NCBI GenBank assembly: GCA_948144175.1
Contig: CANXME010002453.1
Coordinates: 800,001 to 864,000 of the forward strand
From: Closterium sp. NIES-65
Lineage: Eukaryota; Streptophyta; Zygnematophyceae; Desmidiales; Closteriaceae
DNA length: 64,000 nt
Direction: 5' to 3'
Position 1 is the first letter of the stretch, and each line of letters starts with the position of its first letter. The translations under genes and the position numbers were made by a program. A model generated the notes under the pieces. The model made no database searches, had not been told where the DNA came from, and saw nothing but the letters and a program-made list of their open reading frames with translations. Of the stretch, positions 22,801 through 32,166 are shown one piece after another.

Positions 22801-22858
22801 CGTCAAAGTCGATGGCTCTGCCCTCAGCGTCAAAGGTGAGCACACTGGGGGTAGCCAT
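16851..22858 (-). pseudogene. Copia-2 gag-pol (one frameshift, three TAG codons)
   Basis: Gag starts at ATG 22858 (MATPSVLTFDAEGR) and has WVDDLLLFLQCDRAD. It shifts frame at the G-run 22382-22397. From there one frame continues to TGA at 16851: TRLPDSLRGV, a Gly-rich tail, a Cys/His cluster (CGGPHSAQRCF), protease LDSGASRSFF (near 21240), a GAG-pre-integrase block with HHRMGHP, and DDE integrase (MDVWGP, HSDRGGEF, SPQQNGIAERR). GAEPGG repeats (19540-19740) precede RT with YVDD (near 17830) and Copia RNase H (YVDNKATIAL). The TAG codons at 19029-19031, 18378-18380 and 17301-17303 each fall where a sister copy has CAG. All domains are otherwise well preserved, so this is a young but disabled copy. 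Confidence 0.9.
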
Positions 22859-22879
22859 GACAGCAGTAGGGTGAGGGCA

Positions 22880-23640
22880 GTGCGCAGAGTAAAGCTCAGT
22901 GCTCACCAGACAGGGCGGTGCAGGCGGCTCGGGCGGCTCGGCTGCTGGGCGGCTCGGGCGGCTCGGCGGCTCGGGCAGCTCGGGCGGCACGGCTGCTGGG
23001 GCGGCTCGGCTGCTGGGGCGGCTCGGCTGCAGGGGCGGCTCGGCTACTGGGGCGGCTCGGCTGCTACGGCGGCTCGGCTGCTGGGGCGGCTTGGCCGCTG
23101 GGACGGCTCGGCTACTGGGGCGGCGGGGCCGGGAGATGAGGAGGCGGGGCCGGCAGGTGCAGCAGCGGGGCCGGAAGGTGCAGCAGCGGGGCCGGCAGGG
23201 GTAGCGGCGGGGCCGGTAGGTGCAGTGGCGGGGCCGTCAGAGGGGATGGTGGGGCCGTCAGGTGCAGTGGCGGGGCCGTCAGAGGGGACGGCGGGGCCGT
23301 CAGGTGCAGCGGCGGGGCCGTCTGAAGCAGCGGCGGGGCCGGCAGAGGGGACGGCGGGGCCGTCGGGTGCAGCGGCGGGGCCGGCAGAGGGGACGGCGGG
23401 GCCGTCAGAGGGGACGGCGGGGCCGTCAGGTGCAGCGGCGGGGCCGTCTGAAGCAGCGGCGAGGCCGGCAGAGGGGACAGCGGGGCCGTCGGGTGCAGCG
23501 GCGGGGCAGGTAGAGGGGACGGCGGGGCCGTTAAGCGCAGCGAAGGGGCCGATAGGGGGGACGGCGGGGCCGTCGCAGGCGATCGTGGGGCCGCCAAAGG
23601 GGACGGCGGGGTCGCGAGGGTCAGAGGGGGGCGGCGCGCG
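22880..23640 (-). repeat. Copia-2 GC-rich leader made of short tandem repeats
   Basis: Two repeat families are arranged in series: a CGGCTCGGCTGCTGGGG-type unit (22920-23115) and a GGGGCCG(G/T)CAG-type unit of roughly 20-25 bp (23115-23600). The block lies between the primer site and the gag ATG. Open frames here are translations of the repeat. Confidence 0.85.
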
Positions 23641-23829
23641 ACGCGGCGCGGCCGTCTAGGGGCGGCGCGACGAGGCCGCGGAAGTGGCGCGCCAAAAAAA
23701 AAAGGCGGGCGGCTCGACGCGATCGGGCTGCCAAAGGGAAAAAAAAGGGCCCAGCGCGACTCGGGCTAGGGCAGAGCGCGCTCCGGGCAGGACGAAATAG
23801 TGGGTGGGCCCTAGGAACAGTTCCCACTA

Positions 23830-23848
23830 GGGAACCTGCTCGATACCA
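23830..23848 (-). promoter_or_regulatory. Copia-2 primer binding site
   Basis: Directly inside the 5' LTR, minus strand, TGGTATCGAGCAGGTTCCC. It resembles the complement of plant initiator tRNA-Met (TGGTATCAGAGCCAGG) with small gaps. The same site follows the Copia-D and Copia-E LTRs. Confidence 0.7.
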
Positions 23849-23982
23849 TGTTGAGATAGAGGCAAGGAATGATACACTATGAAATGAAACAAGTACAAGT
23901 ACCAACCCTAATTGGGTTGTACCCCCTATGGGCTACCCCACTACAGCCTAAATATATGTATCAGCAATATAATCATCTGACA
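23849..23982 (-). repeat. Copia-2 LTR, right copy
   Basis: The 5' LTR of the minus-strand element; 134 bp, with one visible difference (GGCAAGG versus GGCGAGG) from the left copy. Confidence 0.95.
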
Positions 23983-25514
23983 TGAACAAACAAACTGCAC
24001 TGACTACAGCGCCAGTGCTCATCCTACCGGATCCAGACAGAAACTACGTGGTGGAAGCAGACGCTAGTGACCAAGCAGTCGGAGCAGTACTGATGCAGCA
24101 TCATGAACGCAGTTTGCAGCCCATCGCCTACCTCAGTAAGGAGCTGTTACAGTGGGAGAAAGACTTAGCGGTAAGGAAGGGTTCAGGAAAGATTTGGGTA
24201 CCGAATTACGCCCCGCTACGGAAGATCCTATTGGAGGAGTTTCACGACGTACCTTACGCGGGACATTTCGGGAGCAACAAGACATTAGCGGGAATAGCAA
24301 AGTATTACTACTGGCCCGGGAGGGCAGCAGACATGCAGCAGTTCGTCACCTCTTGCGACACGTGCCAGCGGATGAAGAGCAGCAAGCAGAAAAAAGCGGG
24401 TTTACTTTAACCTCTAACCGTACCGGAGCAGCCATGGCAGGTCGATAGTCTCGACTTTATCACACGACTTCCTTCGACCTCACGGGGGCACGATTCCATC
24501 CTTGTAGTAATCGATCAGTTCTCCAAAATGGGTCACTTCATACCAACCAACGCCACGGCAACAGCTGAAGCAACTGCTCGCCTCTTCTTCAACCACATCA
24601 TCACCATCCACGGCATCCCCGCTACACTCATCTCAGACAGAGACCCAAAATTCACCAGTAAGTTCTGGAAGGAGCTCATGGGACTGTTGGGGACAAAGCT
24701 TGCAATGTCTTCAGCATACCACCCCCACACTTAAGGACAGACAGAGCGACTCAATCAAGTGGGTGAACAGTTACTGCGCACAGCTTGCAAGGATGACGTC
24801 AGCCACTGGGACACACAATTACCAACCCTAGAGTTGGCTTACAACAACGCCTCACATGCAGCCACAGGGAAAACTCCTTTCTTCCTGTGTTATGGACGGG
24901 AACCATTTACTCCACAGCAGCCTACCACACCGGCACACGTCCAAGCCGCACATGACTTCGTCACCACCATGCAACAGCTATGGGAGAAGACTGAGCGACA
25001 GCTCACCACGATGCAGACCTCCCAGAAGCAGTATGCCGATCGTCAGCGACGTGATCACTAAGTAGCAGTCGGAGATCAGGTGCTTCTTGACACGCGCAAC
25101 TTGAACCTGTCTCACCTCCCATCCAAACTCCGGCCTCGCTTCTGTGGTCCTTTTCTCGTTGAGGCACATGTGACACCAGTAACATTCCGCTTGCGCTTAT
25201 CAGATACATGGAAGCTTCACAACGCTTTCCATGTCCAGCTACTGAAACTCTACAAGGACCCCAACCAACAGTTCCAGGGACGGCAGCTACCGCCACCACC
25301 ACCTGTTCTCATACAGGATGAACCCGAGTACGAGATCGAGCGCGTTCTCTCTCATCGGCGCCGTGGCGGCAAGGCCCTCGAGTTCCTGATACGCTGGAAG
25401 GGATACGACCCTACTGAGGATAGTTGGGTTGCAGAAGCTGATATGGGCAACGCACGCCGTGCTCTCAAGGACTGTCTTGTCAAGCAGGGTGTATCTCACA
25501 CCACCCAGCTTTGA
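23983..25514 (+). pseudogene. Gypsy-1 RNase H remnant, integrase and chromodomain
   Basis: After Copia-2 the frame enters at TALTTAPVLILPDPD and VVEADASDQAVGAVL (RNase H start), then jumps to the integrase H2C2 region (HDVPYAGHFGSNKTL, CDTCQRM). The core has SLDFITR and LISDRDPKFTSKF, and the normal DGQTERL appears as T-stop-GQTERL near 24733. The C-terminal part ends with a chromodomain (EYEIERVLSHRRRGG, FLIRWKGYDPTEDSWV, about 25327-25447) and TGA at 25512. Chromodomains direct integrase to modified histone tails. Stops also occur near 24408 and 25060. Confidence 0.88.
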
Positions 25515-25524
25515 GGGGGGGACG

Positions 25525-25903
25525 TGTGAGGGTACGACGGCTTATGCCAGCTATGCTTGCTTGCCTTTACTTTATTATGCCATTTCTAGCATAGGATAAT
25601 TATATGCATGCATGAATTGCTTGATTTCCTAGGCTAGGTGCTTTCCTATATTTTATTATAGATATAGCACCGAGCTAGGTTGCGTGCACCGAATTCTGGC
25701 TTTTCGGTTGCCACCGAATTGCCTTCTACCGAATTCAAGAAGGATCTGTTCGGGACGCTTCGCGACCCGCGGAACCTTCGCGTAACACCTGGTTACGGGG
25801 CCTTGTGTCGAGCCTATATATAGCCTCGTGTTGTACCCAGGTGATTCATTCAGTTCGATTCAACTCACATTCCCTTTTTTGAGCTCGATCCTAGATCCTC
25901 ACA
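25525..25903 (+). repeat. Gypsy-1 3' LTR with TATA box
   Basis: The 379-bp block reads TGTGAGGGTACGACGG... to ...GATCCTCACA. It is preceded by a purine tract (GAGGGGGGGAC) and contains TATATATA near 25815. It matches the Gypsy-2 LTR over its length and is followed immediately by Copia-3 gag sequence. Confidence 0.88.
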
Positions 25904-26823
25904 GCCGCCTCCTCCGCCTCCACTGCTGCCACCGACACCTCCACCCCCGCCACCACTCCCACCACCACCCCCACCCCCTCCAGTGCCTCCACCACCACCT
26001 CCACCGCCCCCACTAGCTCCCCAAGCGCCCTTGTCCCCCTTGCCCTTGCCGGTGCGGCGTTTCCCGCTAGGGGCAGACGCAGCGCCGACCGACTCGAAGC
26101 CAACGAGGTCGGCCGAAGCAGTAGAAGCAACAGAGGGCAAGAGGGGAGAGGGAGAACACCCCTCAAAGACGGGGGTGCGAGGGTCACCACGAGAGGCTCC
26201 TACAACGACTATGCTCTTCTCTGCTGCTAGGAGGCGCTCCTCGAGGAGGTCAACGGTGAGTGTGGTGGGGCAAACCGAGAGGAAGTGTTCCCTGACTAAG
26301 CGAAGGGAGTCAGGGAGCCGGGTGACTATGTAGTAGAGGGTGATGTACATGGGGGGGGGGGGTTATTGGCACAGAACTTAGCAAGAAGCGCAGCGCAGTA
26401 GCGAGTGTCGCTAGTGCGAAGGTGCGTAATGAGGTCAGCGACTGTGGGAAAGGCAGCAAGGTCAGGGAACAGGTACGGTAGCATGAGGCGGCTAAGCGCA
26501 GCAGTGGCAGGGGAAGAGTAGCGTGCAACTACAGCGTCATACAAGGTCTTAGCACTCTTGTACTGGCTAAAGTGTGTTCGCTCAGTGGTCGGTAAGTGGC
26601 GACGCACAGCAAGACGTGCAGCAGCATCGCGCGTGGCCCACTGTGAGCGAACAGTGCTGTCAGCAGTAGCAGGCGGGGCAGGAGAGACACCAGACGTGAG
26701 ATCGAACAGGGAGAGTCCGTCTGCCCTATCGCACTGTAAGAACAGCTGGAGGTCATCGACCCAGACCTCAAAGTCAACAGCACGACCCTCAGTATCAAAG
26801 GTAAGGACACTGGGGGTAGCCAT
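25904..26823 (-). pseudogene. Copia-3 gag fragment
   Basis: Gag starts at ATG 26823 (MATPSVLTFDTEGR, WVDDLQLFLQCDRAD) and stays open to the G-run 26351-26362, where it shifts frame. The next frame continues with MYITLYYIVTRLPDSL, FEGCSPSPLLPS and the Gly-rich tail. It runs into Gypsy-1 LTR sequence at 25904, giving an artefactual tail. This family's Gag should form the particle and bind RNA. The remainder of pol is lost. Confidence 0.85.
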
Positions 26824-26879
26824 GACTGCAGTGGTCTAGCAGGGAGTGAGCTCACCAGTCCAAGGATGTAGGGCCGGGG

Positions 26880-27790
26880 CCCGCCGGACGGAACAGTGGC
26901 GGCTCGGCGGCAGGGCGGCTCGGCGGCTCGGCGAGTGGGCGGCTCGGCTGCTGGGCGGCTCACCGGCTGGGCGGCTTGGCGGCTCGGCTGCTGGGCGGTT
27001 CGGCGGCTCGACTACTGGGCGGCTCGGCGGCTTGGCGGCTCGGCTGCTGGGCGGCTCGGCGGTTCGGCTGTCGGGCGCCTCGGCTGCTGGGCTGCTGGCG
27101 GCGTGGTGGCTCGGCTGCTCAGCTGCTGGGCGGCTCAACGGTGAAGGGGCCGGTAGAGGTGGCGATGGGGCCGTGAAGAGCGGCGACGGGGCCACTAGGG
27201 GCGGCTGCGGGGCCGCTAGGGTCGGCGACGGGGCCGCTAGGGGCGGCTGCGGGGCCGCTAGGGTCGGCGACGGGGCCGTTAGGGCGGCGACGGGGCTGGT
27301 AGGGCGGCGACGGGGCCGGTAGGGCAGCGACGGGGCCGCTAAGGGCGGCGAGGTGGCCGCGAAGGGCAGCGACGGGGCCTCCAGGGGCGGCGACGGGGCC
27401 GCTAGGGGCGGCGAGTGGGTCGCAGAGGGGCTGTAAGGGGCCTAGAGGAGGCGACGACGGGGCCGCAAGGTGCGGCTACGGGGCCGCAAGGGACGGCGAC
27501 GGGGCCGCGAAGGGGCCGCGAGGGGCCTGGAGAGGCGGCGACGGGGCCTAGAGAGGCGGCAACGGGGCCGCGAAGGGGCCGCGAGGGGCCTAGAGGGGCG
27601 GCGACGGGGCCGCTAGGGGCGGCAACGGGGCCGCAATGGGCCGCGACGGGCCTAGAGGGGCGACGACGGGGCCGTGAGAGGGGCCGTGAGGGGCCGCAAA
27701 AGGGGCCGATAGGGGCCAGAGGAGGGCGCGACGGGCCGCTAAGGGCTAGGGACGCGACGGGAGGGAGGGCACACGGGGCGCGACTCGGGC
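26880..27790 (-). repeat. Copia-3 GC-rich leader of tandem repeats
   Basis: CGGCTCGGCTGCTGGG-like units (26895-27140) are followed by GGGGCCGCTAGGG-CGGCGAC-like units (27150-27720). It shows the same architecture as the leaders of Copia-2, -D and -E, but different unit sequences. Confidence 0.8.
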
Positions 27791-27878
27791 AGGAGAGAAG
27801 CGCGCTCCGGGCAGGAAAAAAACATTTCAGAGGTGGGCCCTTAGGAAACGTTCCCACTAGGGAACCTGCTCTATACCA

Positions 27879-28003
27879 TGTGAGAAATGAGGAATGAATG
27901 CATTGAGCAGCTTGAGGAGTACAAGTAGGAAACCCTAATGTGTTGTACCCCATATGAGCTACCCCACTACAACCTACACAGACTATAGCATATAAGTTTG
28001 ACA
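27879..28003 (-). repeat. Copia-3 LTR (5' LTR, minus orientation)
   Basis: The 125-bp block TGTGAGAAATGAGG... to ...AAGTTTGACA has TACCA of the primer site next to it at 27874-27878. It has the family core GTTGTACCCC-TATGAGCTACCCCACTACA. Confidence 0.8.
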
Positions 28004-28020
28004 ACACGGGCTACTTAGCA

Positions 28021-30898
28021 TTGGTTATGGCAGCAGCAGAGGAGGAGAAGCCGAGTTTGGAGCTACCTGTAGCAGTGAAGGAGGTCTTGGAGCAGTACAA
28101 GGATATAATGCCCGACGACCTACCCGCAGGCATACCTCCAGCACGCACCCATGAGTACGAAATCGTGGAGGAACCAGGTGCGAAACCCGTCTCCCGTGCA
28201 CCATACCGACTGAGTCCGACCGAGCTGACAGACATGAAGAAACAGATAGAGTATCTACTGGACAGACAACTGATCCGCCCATCCACCTCTCCCTATGGTG
28301 CACCAGTCCTCTTCACTCCAAAACCAGATGGGAGTTTACGGATGTGCATCGACTACCGCGCACTGAACAAACAGACAGTCAAAAACAAATACCCCATACT
28401 GCGCATAGACGACCTACTCGACCAACTGCGTGGTGCAACACTCTTTTCAAAGCTGGACCTACGGTCGGGTTATTGGCAGATCAAGATGGCGGACAACTCG
28501 ATCCACAAGACGGCGTTCCGTACCAGATACGGCTCCTACGAATACTTGGTGATGCCGTTCGGACTCTGCAACGCACCAGCAACGTTCCAGGCGGAAATGA
28601 ACCATATCTTACGGCCCGTGCTGGACGAGTGCGTAGTGGTGTACCTGGACGACATTCTAATCTACTCCAAGAACATGAAGGAGAACGTGGAGCATCCACG
28701 GAAGGTCTTCGAGATCCTGCGGAACAACAAGTTCTACGTGAAGCTGTCGAAGAGCGACTTTGCCCTTAAGAAGGTGCAGTTTCTCGGGCACATGGTGAGT
28801 GTCAAGGGCGTACACGTGGACCCGCGGAAAATCGAAGCCGTCAAGAAATGGAAAGTACCGGAGAACGTGAAGGAGTTGCAGCAGTTCCTAGGCTTCGCCA
28901 ACTACTACAACAGGTTCGTGCCGTAGTACGCTAAGATAGCAGCGCCACTGACCGACCTACTGAAAAAGGATACGCCCTACAAGTGGAATACTCCTCATCA
29001 GAAAGCCATGGAGCAGCTACAGACAGCACTGACTACAGCGCCAGTACTCATCTTGCTGGATCCAGACAAGGACTACGTGGTGGAAGCAGACGCTCGTGAT
29101 CAAGCAGTCGGAGCAGTACTGATGCAGGATCACGGACGCGGTTTGCAGCCCATCGCTTATCGCAGTAAAAAGCTACACGGAGCAGAGCTGAACTACCCCA
29201 TCCACGACAAGGAAGCCTTAGCTATAGTCGTAACCTTCAAGGCAAGGAGGTGTTACCTAGAGGGAGCCAAGAGTACAGTCTATACTGACCACTGCAGTCT
29301 CAAATACCTGAAGTCGCAGCCGACGCTCTCACGACGAGAGGTGCGGCGGGTGGACTTCCTGGAAACTCACTTCCACTACGACATCGTCTACAAGCCCAGG
29401 CTACACAACAAAGCAGATGCGTTGAGCCGCCCCGGACATGTAGCAGGCATCGAGCTCGACGGGATGAACCCTGTACTCAAGGGTCTATTCCAACATGGGT
29501 ACTCCGTGGACGCAGAGATCACTACAGCACAGACCAAGAAGTTGTTACAGTGGGAGAAAGACTTAGGTGTAAGGAAGGGTTCAGGAAAGATTTGGGTACC
29601 GAATTACGCCCCGCTACGGCAGATCCTATTGGAGGAGTTTCACGACGTACCTTATGCGGGACATTTCGGGAGCAACAAGACGTTAGCAGGGATAGCGAAG
29701 TATTACTACTGGCCCGGGATGGCAGTAGACGTGCAATAGTTCGTCACCTCTTGCCACGTGCCCGTGGATGAAGAGCAGCAAGCGGAAAAAAGCAGGGTTA
29801 CTTCAGCCTCTACCCGTATCGGAGCAGCCATGGCAAGTCATTAGCCTTGATTTCATCACAGGACATCCTTCGACCTCACGGGGGCACGATTCCCTCCTCG
29901 TAGTGATCAATAAGTTCTCCAAAATGGGTCACTTCATACCAACCAACACCACAGCTACAGCTGAAGCAACTGCTCGCCTCTTCTTCAACCGCATCATCAC
30001 CATCCACGGCATCCCCGCTACACTCATCTCAGACAGAGACCCCAAATTCTGGAAGGAGCTCATGGGATTATTGGGGACCAAGCTTGCAATGTCCTCAGCA
30101 TACCACCCTCAGACTGACGGACAGACAGAGCGACTCAATCAAGTGGTTTAACAGTTACTGCGCACAGCTTGCAAGGACGACGTCAGCCACTGGGACTCAC
30201 AGTTACCGACCCTAGAGTTCGCTTACAACAACGCATCACATGCGGCCACAGGGAAAGCTCCTTTCTTCCTGTGTTACGGACGGGAACCACTCACACCATA
30301 GCAGCCTACCACACCGGCACACGTCCAAGCCGCACATGACTTCGTCATGACCATGCAGCAGCTATGGGAGAAGACCCAACGACGACTCACCATGATGCAA
30401 ACCTCCCAGAAGCAGTATGCCGATCGTCAGCGACGTGATCACTCAGTAGCAGTCGGAGATCAGGTGCTTCTTGACACGTGCAAGTTGAACCTGTCTCACC
30501 TCCCATCCAAACTCCGGCCTCGCTTCTGTGGTCCTTTTCTCGTTGAGGCACAGGTGACACCAGTTACATTCCGCTTGCGCTTACCAGATACATGGAAGCT
30601 TCACAGCGCTTTCCATGTCCAGCTACTGAAGCCCTACAAGGACCCCAACCAACAGTTCCAGGGACGGCAGCTACGGCCATCACCACCTGTTCTCATACAG
30701 GATGAACCCGAGTACGAAGTGGAGCGCGTTCTCACTCATCGGCGCCGCGGCGGCAAGACCCTCGAGTTCCTGATACGCTGGAAGGGATACGACCCCACTG
30801 AGGACAGTTGGGTTGCAAAAGCTGATATGGGCAACACACGCCGTGCTCTCAAGGACTATCTTGTCAAGCAGGGTGTATCTCACGCCACCCAGCTTTGG
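28021..30898 (+). pseudogene. Gypsy-2 RT, RNase H, integrase and chromodomain
   Basis: RT shows [43 protein letters not shown] and the catalytic YLDD (28642-28653). It ends [10 protein letters not shown] before TAG near 28924. RNase H has VEADARDQAVGAVL, DKEALAIVVTF, YTDHCSLKYL and NKADALSRPG. The integrase H2C2 segment shifts frame near 29750. The core shows SLDFITG and LISDRDPKF with a small deletion (TSKF missing), then HPQTDGQTERL. The chromodomain (EYEVERVLTHRRRGG, RWKGYDPTEDSWV) lies at about 30712-30860. TAG near 29739 and 30298 fall where Gypsy-1 has CAG. The terminal TGA of Gypsy-1 is lost in a G-run here. Confidence 0.88.
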
Positions 30899-30907
30899 GG
30901 GGGGACG

Positions 30908-31275
30908 TGTGAGAGTACGACGGCTTATGCCAGCTATGCTTGCTTGCCTTTACTTTATCATGCTATTTCTAGCATAGGATAATTATATGCATGCATGAAT
31001 TGCTTGATTTCCTAGGCTAGGTGCTTTCCTATATTTTATTTTAGTCATAGCACCGAGCTAGGTTGCGTGCACCGAATTCTGGCTTTTCGGTTGCCACCGA
31101 ATTGCTTTCTACCGAATTCGGGAAGGATCTGTTCGGGACGCTTTGGGACGCGCGGAACCTTCGCGTAACACCTGGTTACGGGGCCTTGTGTCGAACCTAT
31201 ATATAGCCTCGTGTTGTACCCAGGTGATCATTCAATTCAAACTCTCTTTTCTGAGCTCGATCCTAGATCCTCGCA
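30908..31275 (+). repeat. Gypsy-2 3' LTR with TATA box
   Basis: The 368-bp block TGTGAGAGTACGACGG... to ...GATCCTCGCA is preceded by a G-rich purine tract. It contains TATATATA near 31199 and aligns with the Gypsy-1 LTR. Confidence 0.88.
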
Positions 31276-31737
31276 TAGACCACCTCGAGGAGTAGTGGCT
31301 GCTGCTGCTCCGAGTAGATGTAGATGGTCTTGCTTACTGGATCATATGGTTCATCAAATGTATCATCCCTAGGTCCTCTACTCGAAGTTGCTCACTCTAT
31401 ATCAGGTTTCAACTGAGTAGGGTTTGAAGGATTTATCCAAGGCTAGTACAACTTCTCATGGGCCTGGAACTTTCCCCTAAGCCTTTGCAGCTGTGTAGGC
31501 TTCACCTGTGGGTAATTGCGTGGAGCCTTTAAACAGTGCTGCTGGGAGAGAATATTAAATGCTCAGAACGCTCGACCCTTATCAATGCTCCGGAGTAGGG
31601 TTCCCATATTACCCGATACCAGTTCGATTTCTGACTCTCCCTTAATAAAGTCTTGAAACCCACGAGAAGTACTATTCTTACTTGTCGGGGTGTACGCTGG
31701 AGTTTCCAGTTGGTGCAGGGTCTTGTTTCGCGGATCC
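31276..31737 (-). mobile_element. Gypsy-B fragment interrupted by Gypsy-2
   Basis: On the minus strand it aligns with 36300-36790 and 62230-62720: the gag tail (AAACAAGACCCTGCACC), the segment with CAAAGGCTTAGGGGAAAG, and the pre-protease part (ATCTAC-TCTACTCGGAGCAGCAGC). It is clearly more diverged than the two inverted-repeat copies. Its continuation toward the protease is cut by the Gypsy-2 LTR. Confidence 0.75.
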
Positions 31738-32166
31738 TCCTTTCGTCGGTGCAGCGTAACTTGCCTGCGGAAGGAGCTCAGTGGGTGGCTCTGCCTCCTG
31801 CAGAGCCTCGTCTTGAATGGCATAGCTGGTGAGGGAGTCCTTATCGAGGGACTCACGCGTGCCGGGCACCATCATCATCCTCTTCATGAGGTTGTAGTTG
31901 CACGACAAGCCCTTGATGACATGGGCGATGTCGGGCACCATTGAGTATTCGACGCCTGCCATCCGCGTCTCAGCCAGGATCCGTCGAGCGCGGTTGTAGT
32001 CGTGCGTCTCCGACTCTTGCTCGTCCATCCGAAGGTGTATCATGTGCTCCTCCAGCTGTCCGATGTACAGGTCGTCCTTTGCCTGGTACGTTGACAGGAT
32101 GAAGTGCCATGCTTGGTGACCAGCATCCAGTCGCTCTCGACACGACCTGGGCGCTAGCTGCACCAC
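31678..32166 (-). pseudogene. Chimeric gag frame: Copia-C-like gag joined in frame to a Gypsy-B gag tail
   Basis: The first about 140 residues match Copia-C Gag (HLRMDEQESETHDYNRARR, MAGVEYSMV, DSLTSYAIQDEALQEAE versus DNLTSYILQDEAMQEAE). After about 31740 the frame changes family without a break into GGSAKQDPAPTGN, matching the Gypsy-B gag end GGSAKQDSAPIGK. It ends at TAA 31678-31680. The upstream part of the Copia-C-like gag (MIKIDGGVDTSQ, near 32344) is in another frame and carries an internal deletion. In-frame fusion may be chance, or may mark a recombination between co-packaged RNAs. Confidence 0.65.

Larger units (their letters stand above)
16493..23982 (-). mobile_element. Copia-2: near-complete Ty1/Copia element nested in Gypsy-1
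   Basis: Two 134-bp LTRs (16493-16626 and 23849-23982) differ at one position that I can see. They are flanked by the 5-bp duplication TGAAC (16488-16492 and 23983-23987). On the minus strand: LTR, primer site, GC-rich leader, gag, protease, integrase, RT, RNase H, 3' tail, LTR. Near-identical LTRs indicate a recent insertion. Confidence 0.95.
15935..25903 (+). mobile_element. Gypsy-1: chromodomain Ty3/Gypsy element, 5'-truncated and split by Copia-2
   Basis: Left part 15935-16492 (end of protease, RT N-terminus) and right part 23983-25903 (RNase H start, integrase, chromodomain, 3' LTR). The Copia-2 insertion separates them with a TGAAC duplication. Compared with Gypsy-2, Gypsy-1 also lacks about 220 codons of RT core (joined at ACAAACAAACTGC) and most of RNase H (joined at AGTAAGGAGCTGTTACAG). 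It was therefore defective apart from the insertion. Confidence 0.85.
25904..28003 (-). mobile_element. Copia-3: 5' half of a Copia element (LTR, leader, gag)
   Basis: On the minus strand: LTR (27879-28003), primer site beside it, GC-rich leader, gag, then Gly-rich tail cut at 25904 by the Gypsy-1 LTR end. Protease, integrase, RT and the other LTR are missing from the window. ACACG at 28004-28008 is a candidate target duplication, since the uninterrupted Gypsy-1 has ACACGGG at the same place. Confidence 0.85.
28004..31275 (+). mobile_element. Gypsy-2: chromodomain Ty3/Gypsy element lacking its 5' part
   Basis: It runs from the pre-RT linker to a complete 3' LTR. It is the best RT-RNase H copy of this family in the window. 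The 5' LTR, gag and protease would lie beyond Copia-3, which interrupts it at the ACACG site, but they are not present. The LTR is followed by Gypsy-B sequence on the opposite strand, so Gypsy-2 had itself inserted into Gypsy-B. Confidence 0.85.

Noticed and set aside
25865-26350. A protein with a novel C-terminal tail after the Gly-rich region (GGGCEDLGSSSKKGM)
   Set aside because: The tail is translated from the Gypsy-1 LTR joined at 25904.
17301-31000. UAG reassigned to glutamine in this organism
   Set aside because: Many TAGs sit at Gln positions, but others replace Trp (53200) or Glu (48669), TGA and TAA stops also occur, and Copia-C ends in TAG. Deamination in CHG context explains the pattern more simply.
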